From: Gordius sp. MW1 | Taxonomy: Eukaryota > Nematomorpha > Gordioida > Gordea > Gordiidae | Direction of reading: 5' to 3' | Assembly: GCA_964036665.1 (NCBI GenBank) | Contig: OZ038527.1 | Coordinates: 18,498,221-18,562,220, forward strand | DNA: 64,000 nt | Shown: piece by piece, positions 1-14,266 of the stretch | Layout of the letters: each line of letters opens with the position of its first letter | How positions within the stretch are numbered: the stretch's first letter is position 1 | Translations under genes and position numbers: made by a program | Notes under the pieces: generated by a model | Seen by the model: only the letters and a program-made list of their open reading frames with translations | What the model was told of the DNA's origin: nothing | The model's database searches: none

Positions 1-3000
1 TTTTTTGGCAACATCTCAACCCATTCCTCAATTTAGAATTATAATCCACCAAGTAGATTTCTGAATTGTATACTAATTACTTAGGTGTTTTAGGTGCTTC
101 TGCAAACTCTATTTTGGAAACATCTCAACCCATTTCTCAATTTAGAATTATAAGGCCACCAAGTAGATTTCTGAATTTTGTACTAATTACTTAGGTGTTT
201 TAGATGTTTCTGCAAACTCTTTTTTGGCAACATCTCAACCCATTCCTCAATTTGGAACTTCTCAACCCATTTCTCAATTTAGAATTATAAGGCCACCAAG
301 TAGATTTCTGAATTTTGTACTAATTACTTAGGTGTTTTAGATGTTTCTGCAAACTCTTTTTTGGCAACATCTCAACCCATTCCTCAATTTAGAATTATAA
401 GGCCACCAAGTAGATTTCTGAATTGTATACTAATTACTTAGGTGTTTTAGGTGCTTCTGCAAACTCTATTTTGGAAACATCTCAACCCATTTCTCAATTT
501 AGAATTATAAGGCCACCAAGTAGATTTCTGAATTTTGTACTAATTACTTAGGTGTTTTAGATGTTTCTGCAAACTCTTTTTTGGCAACATCTCAACCCAT
601 TCCTCAATTTAGAACTTCTCAACCCATTCCTCAATTTAGAACTTCTCAACCCATTGCTCTACTTAGAATTATAAGGCCATCAAGTAGATTTCTGAATTTT
701 GTACTAATTACTTAGGTGTTTTAGATGTTTCTGCAAACTCTTTTTTGGCAACATCTCAACCCATTCCTCAATTTAGAACTTCTCAACCCATTCCTCAATT
801 TAGAACTTCTCAACCCATTGCTCAATTTAGAATTATAAGGCCATCAAGTAGATTTCTGAATTTTGTACTAATTACTTAGGTGTTTTAGATGTTTCTGCAA
901 ACTCTTTTTTGGCAACATCTCAACCCATTCCTCAATTTAGAACTTCTCAACCCATTCCTCAATTTAGAACTTCTCAACCCATTGCTCAATTTAGAATTAT
1001 AAGGCCATCAAGTAGATTTCTGAATTTTGTACTAATTACTTAGATGTTTTAGATGTTTCTGCAAACTCTTTTTTGGCAACATCTCAACCCATTCCTCAAT
1101 TTAGAATTATAAGGCCACCAAGTAGATTTCTGAATTGTATACTAATTACTTAGGTGTTTTAGGTGCTTCTGCAAACTCTATTTTGGAAACATCTCAACCC
1201 ATTTCTCAATTTAGAATTATAAGGCCACCAAGTAGATTTCTGAATTTTGTACTAATTACTTAGGTGTTTTAGATGTTTCTGCAAACTCTTTTTTGGCAAC
1301 ATCTCAACCCATTCCTCAATTTAGAACTTCTCAACCCATTCCTCAATTTGGAACTTCTCAACCCATTGCTCAATTTAGAATTATAAGGCCATCAAGTAGA
1401 TTTCTGAATTTTGTACTAATTACTTAGGTGTTTTAGATGTTTCTGCAAACTCTTTTTTGGCAACATCTCAACCCATTCCTCCATTTAGAATTATAAGGCC
1501 ACCAAGTAGATTTCTGAATTGTATACTAATTACTTAGGTGTTTTAGGTGCTTCTGCAAACTCTATTTTGGAAACATCTCAACCCATTTCTCAATTTAGAA
1601 TTATAAGGCCACCAAGTAGATTTCTGAATTTTGTACTAATTACTTAGGTGTTTTAGATGTTTCTGCAAACTCTTTTTTGGCAACATCTCAACCCATTCCT
1701 CAATTTAGAATTATAAGGCCACCAAGTAGATTTCTGAATTGTATACTAATTACTTAGGTGTTTTAGGTGCTTCTGCAAACTCTATTTTGGAAACATCTCA
1801 ACCCATTTCTCAATTTAGAATTATAAGGCCACCAAGTAGATTTCTGAATTTTGTACTAATTACTTAGGTGTTTTAGATGTTTCTGCAAACTCTTTTTTGG
1901 CAACATCTCAACCCATTCCTCAATTTAGAACTTCTCAACCCATTCCTCAATTTAGAACTTCTCAACCCATTGCTCAACTTAGAATTATAAGGCCATCAAG
2001 TAGATTTCTGAATTTTGTACTAATTACTTAGGTGTTTTAGATGTTTCTGCAAACTCTTTTTTGGCAACATCTCAACCCATTCCTCAATTTAGAATTATAA
2101 GGCCACCAAGTAGATTTCTGAATTGTATACTAATTACTTAGGTGTTTTAGGTGCTTCTGCAAACTCTATTTTGGAAACATCTCAACCCATTTCTCAATTT
2201 AGAATTATAAGGCCACCAAGTAGATTTCTGAATTTTGTACTAATTACTTAGGTGTTTTAGATGTTTCTGCAAACTCTTTTTTGGCAACATCTCAACCCAT
2301 TCCTCAATTTAGAATTATAAGGCCACCAAGTAGATTTCTGAATTGTATACTAATTACTTAGGTGTTTTAGGTGCTTCTGCAAACTCTATTTTGGAAACAT
2401 CTCAACCCATTTCTCAATTTAGAATTATAAGGCCACCAAGTAGATTTCTGAATTTTGTACTAATTACTTAGGTGTTTTAGATGTTTCTGCAAACTCTTTT
2501 TTGGCAACATCTCAACCCATTCCTCAATTTAGAACTTCTCAACCCATTCCTCAATTTAGAACTTCTCAACCCATTGCTCAACTTAGAATTATAAGGCCAT
2601 CAAGTAGATTTCTGAATTTTGTACTAATTACTTAGGTGTTTTAGATGTTTCTGCAAACTCTTTTTTGGCAACATCTCAACCCATTCCTCAATTTAGAACT
2701 TCTCAACCCATTCCTCAATTTAGAACTTCTCAACCCATTGCTCAATTTAGAATTATAAGGCCATCAAGTAGATTTCTGAATTTTGTACTAATTACTTAGG
2801 TGTTTTAGATGTTTCTGCAAACTCTTTTTTGGCAACATCTCAACCCATTCCTCAATTTAGAACTTCTCAACCCATTCCTCAATTTAGAACTTCTCAACCC
2901 ATTGCTCAATTTAGAATTATAAGGCCATCAAGTAGATTTCTGAATTTTGTACTAATTACTTAGATGTTTTAGATGTTTCTGCAAACTCTTTTTTGGCAAC

Positions 3001-6000
3001 ATCTCAACCCATTCCTCAATTTAGAATTATAAGGCCACCAAGTAGATTTCTGAATTGTATACTAATTACTTAGGTGTTTTAGGTGCTTCTGCAAACTCTA
3101 TTTTGGAAACATCTCAACCCATTTCTCAATTTAGAATTATAAGGCCACCAAGTAGATTTCTGAATTTTGTACTAATTACTTAGGTGTTTTAGATGTTTCT
3201 GCAAACTCTTTTTTGGCAACATCTCAACCCATTCCTCAATTTAGAATTATAAGGCCACCAAGTAGATATCTGAATTGTATACTAATTACTTAGGTGTTTT
3301 AGGTGCTTCTGCAAACTCTATTTTGGAAACATCTCAACCCATTTCTCAATTTAGAATTATAAGGCCACCAAGTAGATTTCTGAATTTTGTACTAATTACT
3401 TAGGTGTTTTAGATGTTTCTGCAAACTCTTTTTTGGCAACATCTCAACCCATTCCTCAATTTAGAACTTCTCAACCCATTCCTCAATTTAGAACTTCTCA
3501 ACCCATTGCTCAACTTAGAATTATAAGGCCATCAAGTAGATTTCTGAATTTTGTACTAATTACTTAGGTGTTTTAGATGTTTCTGCAAACTCTTTTTTGG
3601 CAACATCTCAACCCATTCCTCAATTTAGAACTTCTCAACCCATTCCTCAATTTAGAACTTCTCAACCCATTGCTCAATTTAGAATTATAAGGCCATCAAG
3701 TAGATTTCTGAATTTTGTACTAATTACTTAGGTGTTTTAGATGTTTCTGCAAACTCTTTTTTGGCAACATCTCAACCCATTCCTCAATTTAGAACTTCTC
3801 AACCCATTCCTCAATTTAGAACTTCTCAACCCATTGCTCAATTTAGAATTATAAGGCCATCAAGTAGATTTCTGAATTTTGTACTAATTACTTAGGTGTT
3901 TTAGATGTTTCTGCAAACTCTTTTTTGGCAACATCTCAACCCATTCCTCAATTTAGAACTTCTCAACCCATTCCTCAATTTAGAACTTCTCAACCCATTG
4001 CTCAATTTAGAATTATAAGGCCATCAAGTAGATTTCTGAATTTTGTACTAATTACTTAGATGTTTTAGATGTTTCTGCAAACTCTTTTTTGGCAACATCT
4101 CAACCCATTCCTCAATTTAGAATTATAAGGCCACCAAGTAGATTTCTGAATTGTATACTAATTACTTAGGTGTTTTAGGTGCTTCTGCAAACTCTATTTT
4201 GGAAACATCTCAACCCATTTCTCAATTTAGAATTATAAGGCCACCAAGTAGATTTCTGAATTTTGTACTAATTACTTAGGTGTTTTAGATGTTTCTGCAA
4301 ACTCTTTTTTGGCAACATCTCAACCCATTCCTCAATTTAGAATTATAAGGCCACCAAGTAGATATCTGAATTGTATACTAATTACTTAGGTGTTTTAGGT
4401 GCTTCTGCAAACTCTATTTTGGAAACATCTCAACCCATTTCTCAATTTAGAATTATAAGGCCACCAAGTAGATTTCTGAATTTTGTACTAATTACTTAGG
4501 TGTTTTAGATGTTTCTGCAAACTCTTTTTTGGCAACATCTCAACCCATTCCTCAATTTAGAACTTCTCAACCCATTCCTCAATTTAGAACTTCTCAACCC
4601 ATTGCTCAACTTAGAATTATAAGGCCATCAAGTAGATTTCTGAATTTTGTACTAATTACTTAGGTGTTTTAGATGTTTCTGCAAACTCTTTTTTGGCAAC
4701 ATCTCAACCCATTCCTCAATTTAGAACTTCTCAACCCATTCCTCAATTTAGAACTTCTCAACCCATTGCTCAATTTAGAATTATAAGGCCATCAAGTAGA
4801 TTTCTGAATTTTGTACTAATTACTTAGGTGTTTTAGATGTTTCTGCAAACTCTTTTTTGGCAACATCTCAACCCATTCCTCAATTTAGAACTTCTCAACC
4901 CATTCCTCAATTTAGAACTTCTCAACCCATTGCTCAATTTAGAATTATAAGGCCATCAAGTAGATTTCTGAATTTTGTACTAATTACTTAGATGTTTTAG
5001 ATGTTTCTGCAAACTCTTTTTTGGCAACATCTCAACCCATTCCTCAATTTAGAATTATAAGGCCACCAAGTAGATTTCTGAATTGTATACTAATTACTTA
5101 GGTGTTTTAGGTGCTTCTGCAAACTCTATTTTGGAAACATCTCAACCCATTTCTCAATTTAGAATTATAAGGCCACCAAGTAGATTTCTGAATTTTGTAC
5201 TAATTACTTAGGTGTTTTAGATGTTTCTGCAAACTCTTTTTTGGCAACATCTCAACCCATTCCTCAATTTAGAACTTCTCAACCCATTCCTCAATTTGGA
5301 ACTTCTCAACCCATTGCTCAATTTAGAATTATAAGGCCATCAAGTAGATTTCTGAATTTTGTACTAATTACTTAGGTGTTTTAGATGTTTCTGCAAACTC
5401 TTTTTTGGCAACATCTCAACCCATTCCTCAATTTAGAATTATAAGGCCACCAAGTAGATTTCTGAATTGTATACTAATTACTTAGGTGTTTTAGGTGCTT
5501 CTGCAAACTCTATTTTGGAAACATCTCAACCCATTTCTCAATTTAGAATTATAAGGCCACCAAGTAGATTTCTGAATTTTGTACTAATTACTTAGGTGTT
5601 TTAGATGTTTCTGCAAACTCTTTTTTGGCAACATCTCAACCCATTCCTCAATTTAGAATTATAAGGCCACCAAGTAGATTTCTGAATTGTATACTAATTA
5701 CTTAGGTGTTTTAGGTGCTTCTGCAAACTCTATTTTGGAAACATCTCAACCCATTTCTCAATTTAGAATTATAAGGCCACCAAGTAGATTTCTGAATTTT
5801 GTACTAATTACTTAGGTGTTTTAGATGTTTCTGCAAACTCTTTTTTGGCAACATCTCAACCCATTCCTCAATTTAGAACTTCTCAACCCATTCCTCAATT
5901 TAGAACTTCTCAACCCATTGCTCAACTTAGAATTATAAGGCCATCAAGTAGATTTCTGAATTTTGTACTAATTACTTAGGTGTTTTAGATGTTTCTGCAA

Positions 6001-9000
6001 ACTCTTTTTTGGCAACATCTCAACCCATTCCTCAATTTAGAACTTCTCAACCCATTCCTCAATTTAGAACTTCTCAACCCATTGCTCAATTTAGAATTAT
6101 AAGGCCATCAAGTAGATTTCTGAATTTTGTACTAATTACTTAGGTGTTTTAGATGTTTCTGCAAACTCTTTTTTGGCAACATCTCAACCCATTCCTCAAT
6201 TTAGAACTTCTCAACCCATTCCTCAATTTAGAACTTCTCAACCCATTGCTCAATTTAGAATTATAAGGCCATCAAGTAGATTTCTGAATTTTGTACTAAT
6301 TACTTAGATGTTTTAGATGTTTCTGCAAACTCTTTTTTGGCAACATCTCAACCCATTCCTCAATTTAGAATTATAAGGCCACCAAGTAGATTTCTGAATT
6401 GTATACTAATTACTTAGGTGTTTTAGGTGCTTCTGCAAACTCTATTTTGGAAACATCTCAACCCATTTCTCAATTTAGAATTATAAGGCCACCAAGTAGA
6501 TTTCTGAATTTTGTACTAATTACTTAGGTGTTTTAGATGTTTCTGCAAACTCTTTTTTGGCAACATCTCAACCCATTCCTCAATTTAGAATTATAAGGCC
6601 ACCAAGTAGATATCTGAATTGTATACTAATTACTTAGGTGTTTTAGGTGCTTCTGCAAACTCTATTTTGGAAACATCTCAACCCATTTCTCAATTTAGAA
6701 TTATAAGGCCACCAAGTAGATTTCTGAATTTTGTACTAATTACTTAGGTGTTTTAGATGTTTCTGCAAACTCTTTTTTGGCAACATCTCAACCCATTCCT
6801 CAATTTAGAACTTCTCAACCCATTCCTCAATTTAGAACTTCTCAACCCATTGCTCAACTTAGAATTATAAGGCCATCAAGTAGATTTCTGAATTTTGTAC
6901 TAATTACTTAGGTGTTTTAGATGTTTCTGCAAACTCTTTTTTGGCAACATCTCAACCCATTCCTCAATTTAGAACTTCTCAACCCATTCCTCAATTTAGA
7001 ACTTCTCAACCCATTGCTCAATTTAGAATTATAAGGCCATCAAGTAGATTTCTGAATTTTGTACTAATTACTTAGGTGTTTTAGATGTTTCTGCAAACTC
7101 TTTTTTGGCAACATCTCAACCCATTCCTCAATTTAGAACTTCTCAACCCATTCCTCAATTTAGAACTTCTCAACCCATTGCTCAATTTAGAATTATAAGG
7201 CCATCAAGTAGATTTCTGAATTTTGTACTAATTACTTAGATGTTTTAGATGTTTCTGCAAACTCTTTTTTGGCAACATCTCAACCCATTCCTCAATTTAG
7301 AATTATAAGGCCACCAAGTAGATTTCTGAATTGTATACTAATTACTTAGGTGTTTTAGGTGCTTCTGCAAACTCTATTTTGGAAACATCTCAACCCATTT
7401 CTCAATTTAGAATTATAAGGCCACCAAGTAGATTTCTGAATTTTGTACTAATTACTTAGGTGTTTTAGATGTTTCTGCAAACTCTTTTTTGGCAACATCT
7501 CAACCCATTCCTCAATTTAGAACTTCTCAACCCATTCCTCAATTTGGAACTTCTCAACCCATTGCTCAATTTAGAATTATAAGGCCATCAAGTAGATTTC
7601 TGAATTTTGTACTAATTAATTAGGTGTTTTAGATGTTTCTGCAAACTCTTTTTTGGCAACATCTCAACCCATTCCTCAATTTAGAATTATAAGGCCACCA
7701 AGTAGATTTCTGAATTGTATACTAATTACTTAGGTGTTTTAGGTGCTTCTGCAAACTCTATTTTGGAAACATCTCAACCCATTTCTCAATTTAGAATTAT
7801 AAGGCCACCAAGTAGATTTCTGAATTTTGTACTAATTACTTAGGTGTTTTAGATGTTTCTGCAAACTCTTTTTTGGCAACATCTCAACCCATTCCTCAAT
7901 TTAGAATTATAAGGCCACCAAGTAGATTTCTGAATTGTATACTAATTACTTAGGTGTTTTAGGTGCTTCTGCAAACTCTATTTTGGAAACATCTCAACCC
8001 ATTTCTCAATTTAGAATTATAAGGCCACCAAGTAGATTTCTGAATTTTGTACTAATTACTTAGGTGTTTTAGATGTTTCTGCAAACTCTTTTTTGGCAAC
8101 ATCTCAACCCATTCCTCAATTTAGAACTTCTCAACCCATTCCTCAATTTAGAACTTCTCAACCCATTGCTCAACTTAGAATTATAAGGCCATCAAGTAGA
8201 TTTCTGAATTTTGTACTAATTACTTAGGTGTTTTAGATGTTTCTGCAAACTCTTTTTTGGCAACATCTCAACCCATTCCTCAATTTAGAACTTCTCAACC
8301 CATTCCTCAATTTAGAACTTCTCAACCCATTGCTCAATTTAGAATTATAAGGCCATCAAGTAGATTTCTGAATTTTGTACTAATTACTTAGGTGTTTTAG
8401 ATGTTTCTGCAAACTCTTTTTTGGCAACATCTCAACCCATTCCTCAATTTAGAACTTCTCAACCCATTCCTCAATTTAGAACTTCTCAACCCATTGCTCA
8501 ATTTAGAATTATAAGGCCATCAAGTAGATTTCTGAATTTTGTACTAATTACTTAGATGTTTTAGATGTTTCTGCAAACTCTTTTTTGGCAACATCTCAAC
8601 CCATTCCTCAATTTAGAATTATAAGGCCACCAAGTAGATTTCTGAATTGTATACTAATTACTTAGGTGTTTTAGGTGCTTCTGCAAACTCTATTTTGGAA
8701 ACATCTCAACCCATTTCTCAATTTAGAATTATAAGGCCACCAAGTAGATTTCTGAATTTTGTACTAATTACTTAGGTGTTTTAGATGTTTCTGCAAACTC
8801 TTTTTTGGCAACATCTCAACCCATTCCTCAATTTAGAACTTCTCAACCCATTCCTCAATTTGGAACTTCTCAACCCATTGCTCAATTTAGAATTATAAGG
8901 CCATCAAGTAGATTTCTGAATTTTGTACTAATTACTTAGGTGTTTTAGATGTTTCTGCAAACTCTTTTTTGGCAACATCTCAACCCATTCCTCAATTTAG

Positions 9001-12000
9001 AATTATAAGGCCACCAAGTAGATTTCTGAATTGTATACTAATTACTTAGGTGTTTTAGGTGCTTCTGCAAACTCTATTTTGGAAACATCTCAACCCATTT
9101 CTCAATTTAGAATTATAAGGCCACCAAGTAGATTTCTGAATTTTGTACTAATTACTTAGGTGTTTTAGATGTTTCTGCAAACTCTTTTTTGGCAACATCT
9201 CAACCCATTCCTCAATTTAGAATTATAAGGCCACCAAGTAGATTTCTGAATTGTATACTAATTACTTAGGTGTTTTAGGTGCTTCTGCAAACTCTATTTT
9301 GGAAACATCTCAACCCATTTCTCAATTTAGAATTATAAGGCCACCAAGTAGATTTCTGAATTTTGTACTAATTACTTAGGTGTTTTAGATGTTTCTGCAA
9401 ACTCTTTTTTGGCAACATCTCAACCCATTCCTCAATTTAGAACTTCTCAACCCATTCCTCAATTTAGAACTTCTCAACCCATTGCTCAACTTAGAATTAT
9501 AAGGCCATCAAGTAGATTTCTGAATTTTGTACTAATTACTTAGGTGTTTTAGATGTTTCTGCAAACTCTTTTTTGGCAACATCACAACCCATTCCTCAAT
9601 TTAGAACTTCTCAACCCATTCCTCAATTTAGAACTTCTCAACCCATTGCTCAATTTAGAATTATAAGGCCATCAAGTAGATTTCTGAATTTTGTACTAAT
9701 TACTTAGGTGTTTTAGATGTTTCTGCAAACTCTTTTTTGGCAACATCTCAACCCATTCCTCAATTTAGAACTTCTCAACCCATTCCTCAATTTAGAACTT
9801 CTCAACCCATTGCTCAATTTAGAATTATAAGGCCATCAAGTAGATTTCTGAATTTTGTACTAATTACTTAGATGTTTTAGATGTTTCTGCAAACTCTTTT
9901 TTGGCAACATCTCAACCCATTCCTCAATTTAGAATTATAAGGCCACCAAGTAGATTTCTGAATTGTATACTAATTACTTAGGTGTTTTAGGTGCTTCTGC
10001 AAACTCTATTTTGGAAACATCTCAACCCATTTCTCAATTTAGAATTATAAGGCCACCAAGTAGATTTCTGAATTTTGTACTAATTACTTAGGTGTTTTAG
10101 ATGTTTCTGCAAACTCTTTTTTGGCAACATCTCAACCCATTCCTCAATTTAGAATTATAAGGCCACCAAGTAGATTTCTGAATTGTATACTAATTACTTA
10201 GGTGTTTTAGGTGCTTCTGCAAACTCTATTTTGGAAACATCTCAACCCATTTCTCAATTTAGAATTACAATGCCATCAAGTAGATTTCTGAATTTTGTAC
10301 TAATTACTTAGGTGTTTTAGATGTTTCTGCAAACTCTTTTTTGGCAACATCTCAACCCATTCCTCAATTTAGAATTATAAGGCCACCAAGTAGATTTCTG
10401 AATTGTATACTAATTACTTAGGTGTTTTAGGTGCTTCCGCAAACTCTATTTTGGAAACATCTCAACCCATTTCTCAATTTAGAATTATAAGGCCACCAAG
10501 TAGATTTCTGAATTTTGTACTAATTACTTAGGTGTTTTAGATGTTTCTGCAAACTCTTTTTTGGCAACATCTCAACCCATTCCTCAATTTAGAATTATAA
10601 GGCCACCAAGTAGATATCTGAATTGTATACTAATTACTTAGGTGTTTTAGGTGCTTCTGCAAACTCTATTTTGGAAACATCTCAACCCATTTCTCAATTT
10701 AGAATTATAAGGCCACCAAGTAGATTTCTGAATTTTGTACTAATTACTTAGGTGTTTTAGATGTTTCTGCAAACTCTTTTTTGGCAACATCTCAACCCAT
10801 TCCTCAATTTAGAATTATAAGGCCACCAAGTAGATTTCTGAATTGTATACTAATTACTTAGGTGTTTTAGGTGCTTCTGCAAACTCTATTTTGGAAACAT
10901 CTCAACCCATTTCTCAATTTAGAATTACAATGCCATCAAGTAGATTTCTGAATTTTGTACTAATTACTTAGGTGTTTTAGATGTTTCTGCAAACTCTTTT
11001 TTGGCAACATCTCAACCCATTCCTCAATTTAGAATTATAAGGCCACCAAGTAGATTTCTGAATTGTATACTAATTACTTAGGTGTTTTAGGTGCTTCTGC
11101 AAACTCTATTTTGGAAACATCTCAACCCATTTCTCAATTTAGAATTATAAGGCCACCAAGTAGATTTCTGAATTTTGTACTAATTACTTAGGTGTTTTAG
11201 ATGTTTCTGCAAACTCTTTTTTGGCAACATCTCAACCCATTCCTCAATTTAGAACTTCTCAACCCATTCCTCAATTTGGAACTTCTCAACCCATTGCTCA
11301 ATTTAGAATTATAAGGCCATCAAGTAGATTTCTGAATTTTGTACTAATTACTTAGATGTTTTAGATGTTTCTGCAAACTCTTTTTTGGCAACATCTCAAC
11401 CCATTCCTCAATTTAGAATTATAAGGCCACCAAGTAGATTTCTGAATTGTATACTAATTACTTAGGTGTTTTAGGTGCTTCTGCAAACTCTATTTTGGAA
11501 ACATCTCAACCCATTTCTCAATTTAGAATTACAATGCCATCAAGTAGATTTCTGAATTTTGTACTAATTACTTAGGTGTTTTAGATGTTTCTGCAAACTC
11601 TTTTTTGGCAACATCTCAACCCATTCCTCAATTTAGAATTATAAGGCCACCAAGTAGATTTCTGAATTGTATACTAATTACTTAGGTGTTTTAGGTGCTT
11701 CTGCAAACTCTATTTTGGAAACATCTCAACCCATTTCTCAATTTAGAATTACAATGCCATCAAGTAGATTTCTGAATTTTGTACTAATTACTTAGGTGTT
11801 TTAGATGTTTCTGCAAACTCTTTTTTGGCAACATCTCAACCCATTCCTCAATTTAGAACTTCTCAACCCATTCCTCAATTTAGAACTTCTCAACCCATTG
11901 CTCAATTTAGAATTATAAGGCCATCAAGTAGATTTCTGAATTTTGTACTAATTACTTAGATGTTTTAGATGTTTCTGCAAACTCTTTTTTGGCAACATCT

Positions 12001-13380
12001 CAACCCATTCCTCAATTTAGAATTATAAGGCCACCAAGTAGATTTCTGAATTGTATACTAATTACTTAGGTGTTTTAGGTGCTTCTGCAAACTCTATTTT
12101 GGAAACATCTCAACCCATTTCTCAATTTAGAATTATAAGGCCACCAAGTAGATTTCTGAATTTTGTACTAATTACTTAGGTGTTTTAGATGTTTCTGCAA
12201 ACTCTTTTTTGGCAACATCTCAACCCATTCCTCAATTTAGAACTTCTCAACCCATTCCTCAATTTGGAACTTCTCAACCCATTGCTCAATTTAGAATTAT
12301 AAGGCCATCAAGTAGATTTCTGAATTTTGTACTAATTACTTAGGTGTTTTAGATGTTTCTGCAAACTCTTTTTTGGCAACATCTCAACCCATTCCTCAAT
12401 TTAGAATTATAAGGCCACCAAGTAGATTTCTGAATTGTATACTAATTACTTAGGTGTTTTAGGTGCTTCTGCAAACTCTATTTTGGAAACATCTCAACCC
12501 ATTCCTCAATTTAGAACTTCTCAACCCATTCCTCAATTTAGAACTTCTCAACCCATTGCTCAATTTAGAATTACAATGCCATCAAGTAGATTTCTGAATT
12601 TTGTACTAATTACTTAGGTGTTTTAGATGTTTCTGCAAACTCTTTTTTGGCAACATCTCAACCCATTCCTCAATTTAGAATTATAAGGCCACCAAGTAGA
12701 TTTCTGAATTGTATACTAATTACTTAGGTGTTTTAGGTGCTTCTGCAAATTCTATTTTGGAAACATCTCAACCCATTTCTCAATTTAGAATTACAATGCC
12801 ATCAAGTAGATTTCTGAATTTTGTACTAATTACTTAGGTGTTTTAGATGTTTCTGCAAACTCTTTTTTGGCAACATCTCAACCCATTCCTCAATTTAGAA
12901 TTATAAGGCCACCAAGTAGATTTCTGAATTGTATACTAATTACTTAGGTGTTTTAGGTGCTTCTGCAAACTCTATTTTGGAAACATCTCAACCCATTTCT
13001 CAATTTAGAATTATAAGGCCACCAAGTAGATTTCTGAATTTTGTACTAATTACTTAGGTGTTTTAGATGTTTCTGCAAACTCTTTTTTGGCAACATCTCA
13101 ACCCATTCCTCAATTTAGAACTTCTCAACCCATTCCTCAATTTAGAACTTCTCAACCCATTGCTCAATTTAGAATTATAAGGCCACCAAGTAGATTTCTG
13201 AATTTTGTACTAATTACTTAGGTGTTTTAGGTGCTTCTGCAAACTCTATTTTGGAAACTTCTCAACCCATTGCTCAATTTAGAAGTATAAGGCCACCAAG
13301 TAGATTTCTGAATTGTATACTAATTACTTATGTGTTTTAGGTGCTTCTGCAAACTCTATTTTGGAAACATCTCAACCCAT
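1..13380. repeat. Higher-order satellite array (110-bp and 164-bp monomers)
   Basis: An uninterrupted tandem array that runs off the left edge. There are three monomer types. Type A is 110 bp (gtatac, gaaacatc, tttctc variants). Type B is 110 bp (tttgtac, ggcaacatc, ttcctc variants). B+ is 164 bp: B plus two 27-bp sub-repeats starting aacttctcaacccatt. A diagnostic variant, tagatgtttt in place of taggtgtttt, occurs at 1041, 2961, 4057, 4989, 6305, 7237, 8553, 9869, 11353 and 11957. The intervals (1920, 1096, 932, 1316, 932, 1316, 1316, 1484, 604) are all exact sums of 110s and 164s, for example 1316 = 6x110 + 4x164. About 85 monomers lie between the first and last marker. Near the right end the order becomes simpler (mostly A/B) and an acaatgcc variant appears. 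No transcript or function is evident. Confidence 0.98.
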
Positions 13381-13968
13381 AGAGGCATCTCCAGAGTATT
13401 TAAGATCGCAAAAGGGTGGATTCCACTTGTATTTTTCTTCCTACCTCTATAGGAAAAAAATTACAGTTAGAGGCAAAACATATTACTCGTGTAGAAACTC
13501 GTCCTGCTCAGCAATTGCCTCGGAATTTAATGGACATGTTGTTGCCAAGCGACAACATAATCATTTACCACCGAGGGAAGAGTATGAGGCGTTGGTTACT
13601 AGGATGAGGCTAAAAGATGCTGTAGCAGCGAATCCTGCTACCAAAATTAGCAGGATATATCATCAAACCATGGCGTCAAGACTTCGTGAGGTCCCCGAAC
13701 TACCGGAATTCCCATTGGCAACGCCTTCCTTGAAATCCGTGAGGTTGACGCTAAAAAGGGCCATCCCCAATAGGCAACTTGTTCCCGCGGACAGAAGTCA
13801 AATTCGTTTGACCGAAGTCCAAACATTAACCCCAAATAATGAGTCGTTCTTGCTGTGGAATGATGACAACAATCTCATCATTTTTGGGACACCCTCTATT
13901 TTAAGGATTTTGTGCCAGGTACCATAATGGATGGTACATTTAAAGTCTGCCCTACCTTATTTCATCAA

Positions 13969-14010
13969 GTAAATTATTAATTTTATGTATTTATATATCG
14001 ATAATTTTAG
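13969..14010 (+). other. 42-nt intron in MULE transposase
   Basis: It begins gtaaat and ends ttttag. Removing it joins the CATCAA codons to CTTTATACT, giving FHQ-LYTIH, the expected MULE order between the first and second catalytic Asp. Confidence 0.85.
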
Positions 14011-14230
14011 CTTTATACTATTCACGCCTACTACAAGGAACATATGATCCCCGCGGTCTATGTATTTATGCCTAATAGAAAGCGCGAAACATATTGCAAG
14101 GTCTTCCAAAAATTAAAGGACATATGTTTGGCTTTAGGTTTGCGATTGGACCCGACTTATATCCAAATTGATTTTGAGCGCTCTGCAAAGAGCGCTCTTC
14201 GAACATGCTTTCCCAATGCCGTAGTAAAAG

Positions 14231-14266
14231 GTAATAATTAATTTGTAGCGCTAATATGTTTTTAAG
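14231..14266 (+). other. 36-nt intron in MULE transposase
   Basis: It begins gtaata and ends tttaag. It is a phase-1 intron: G + GA makes the Gly codon before CLFHF, restoring the conserved Cys/His motif after the second catalytic Asp. Confidence 0.85.

Noticed and set aside
12435..12617. 60-aa ORF inside the satellite
   Set aside because: It arises only from one monomer with two 27-bp sub-repeats, starts without ATG and ends within the next monomer. There is no sign of a gene.
1..13380. CRISPR-like regular array
   Set aside because: The units are directly adjacent with no unique spacers, and the context is eukaryotic. It is a satellite.
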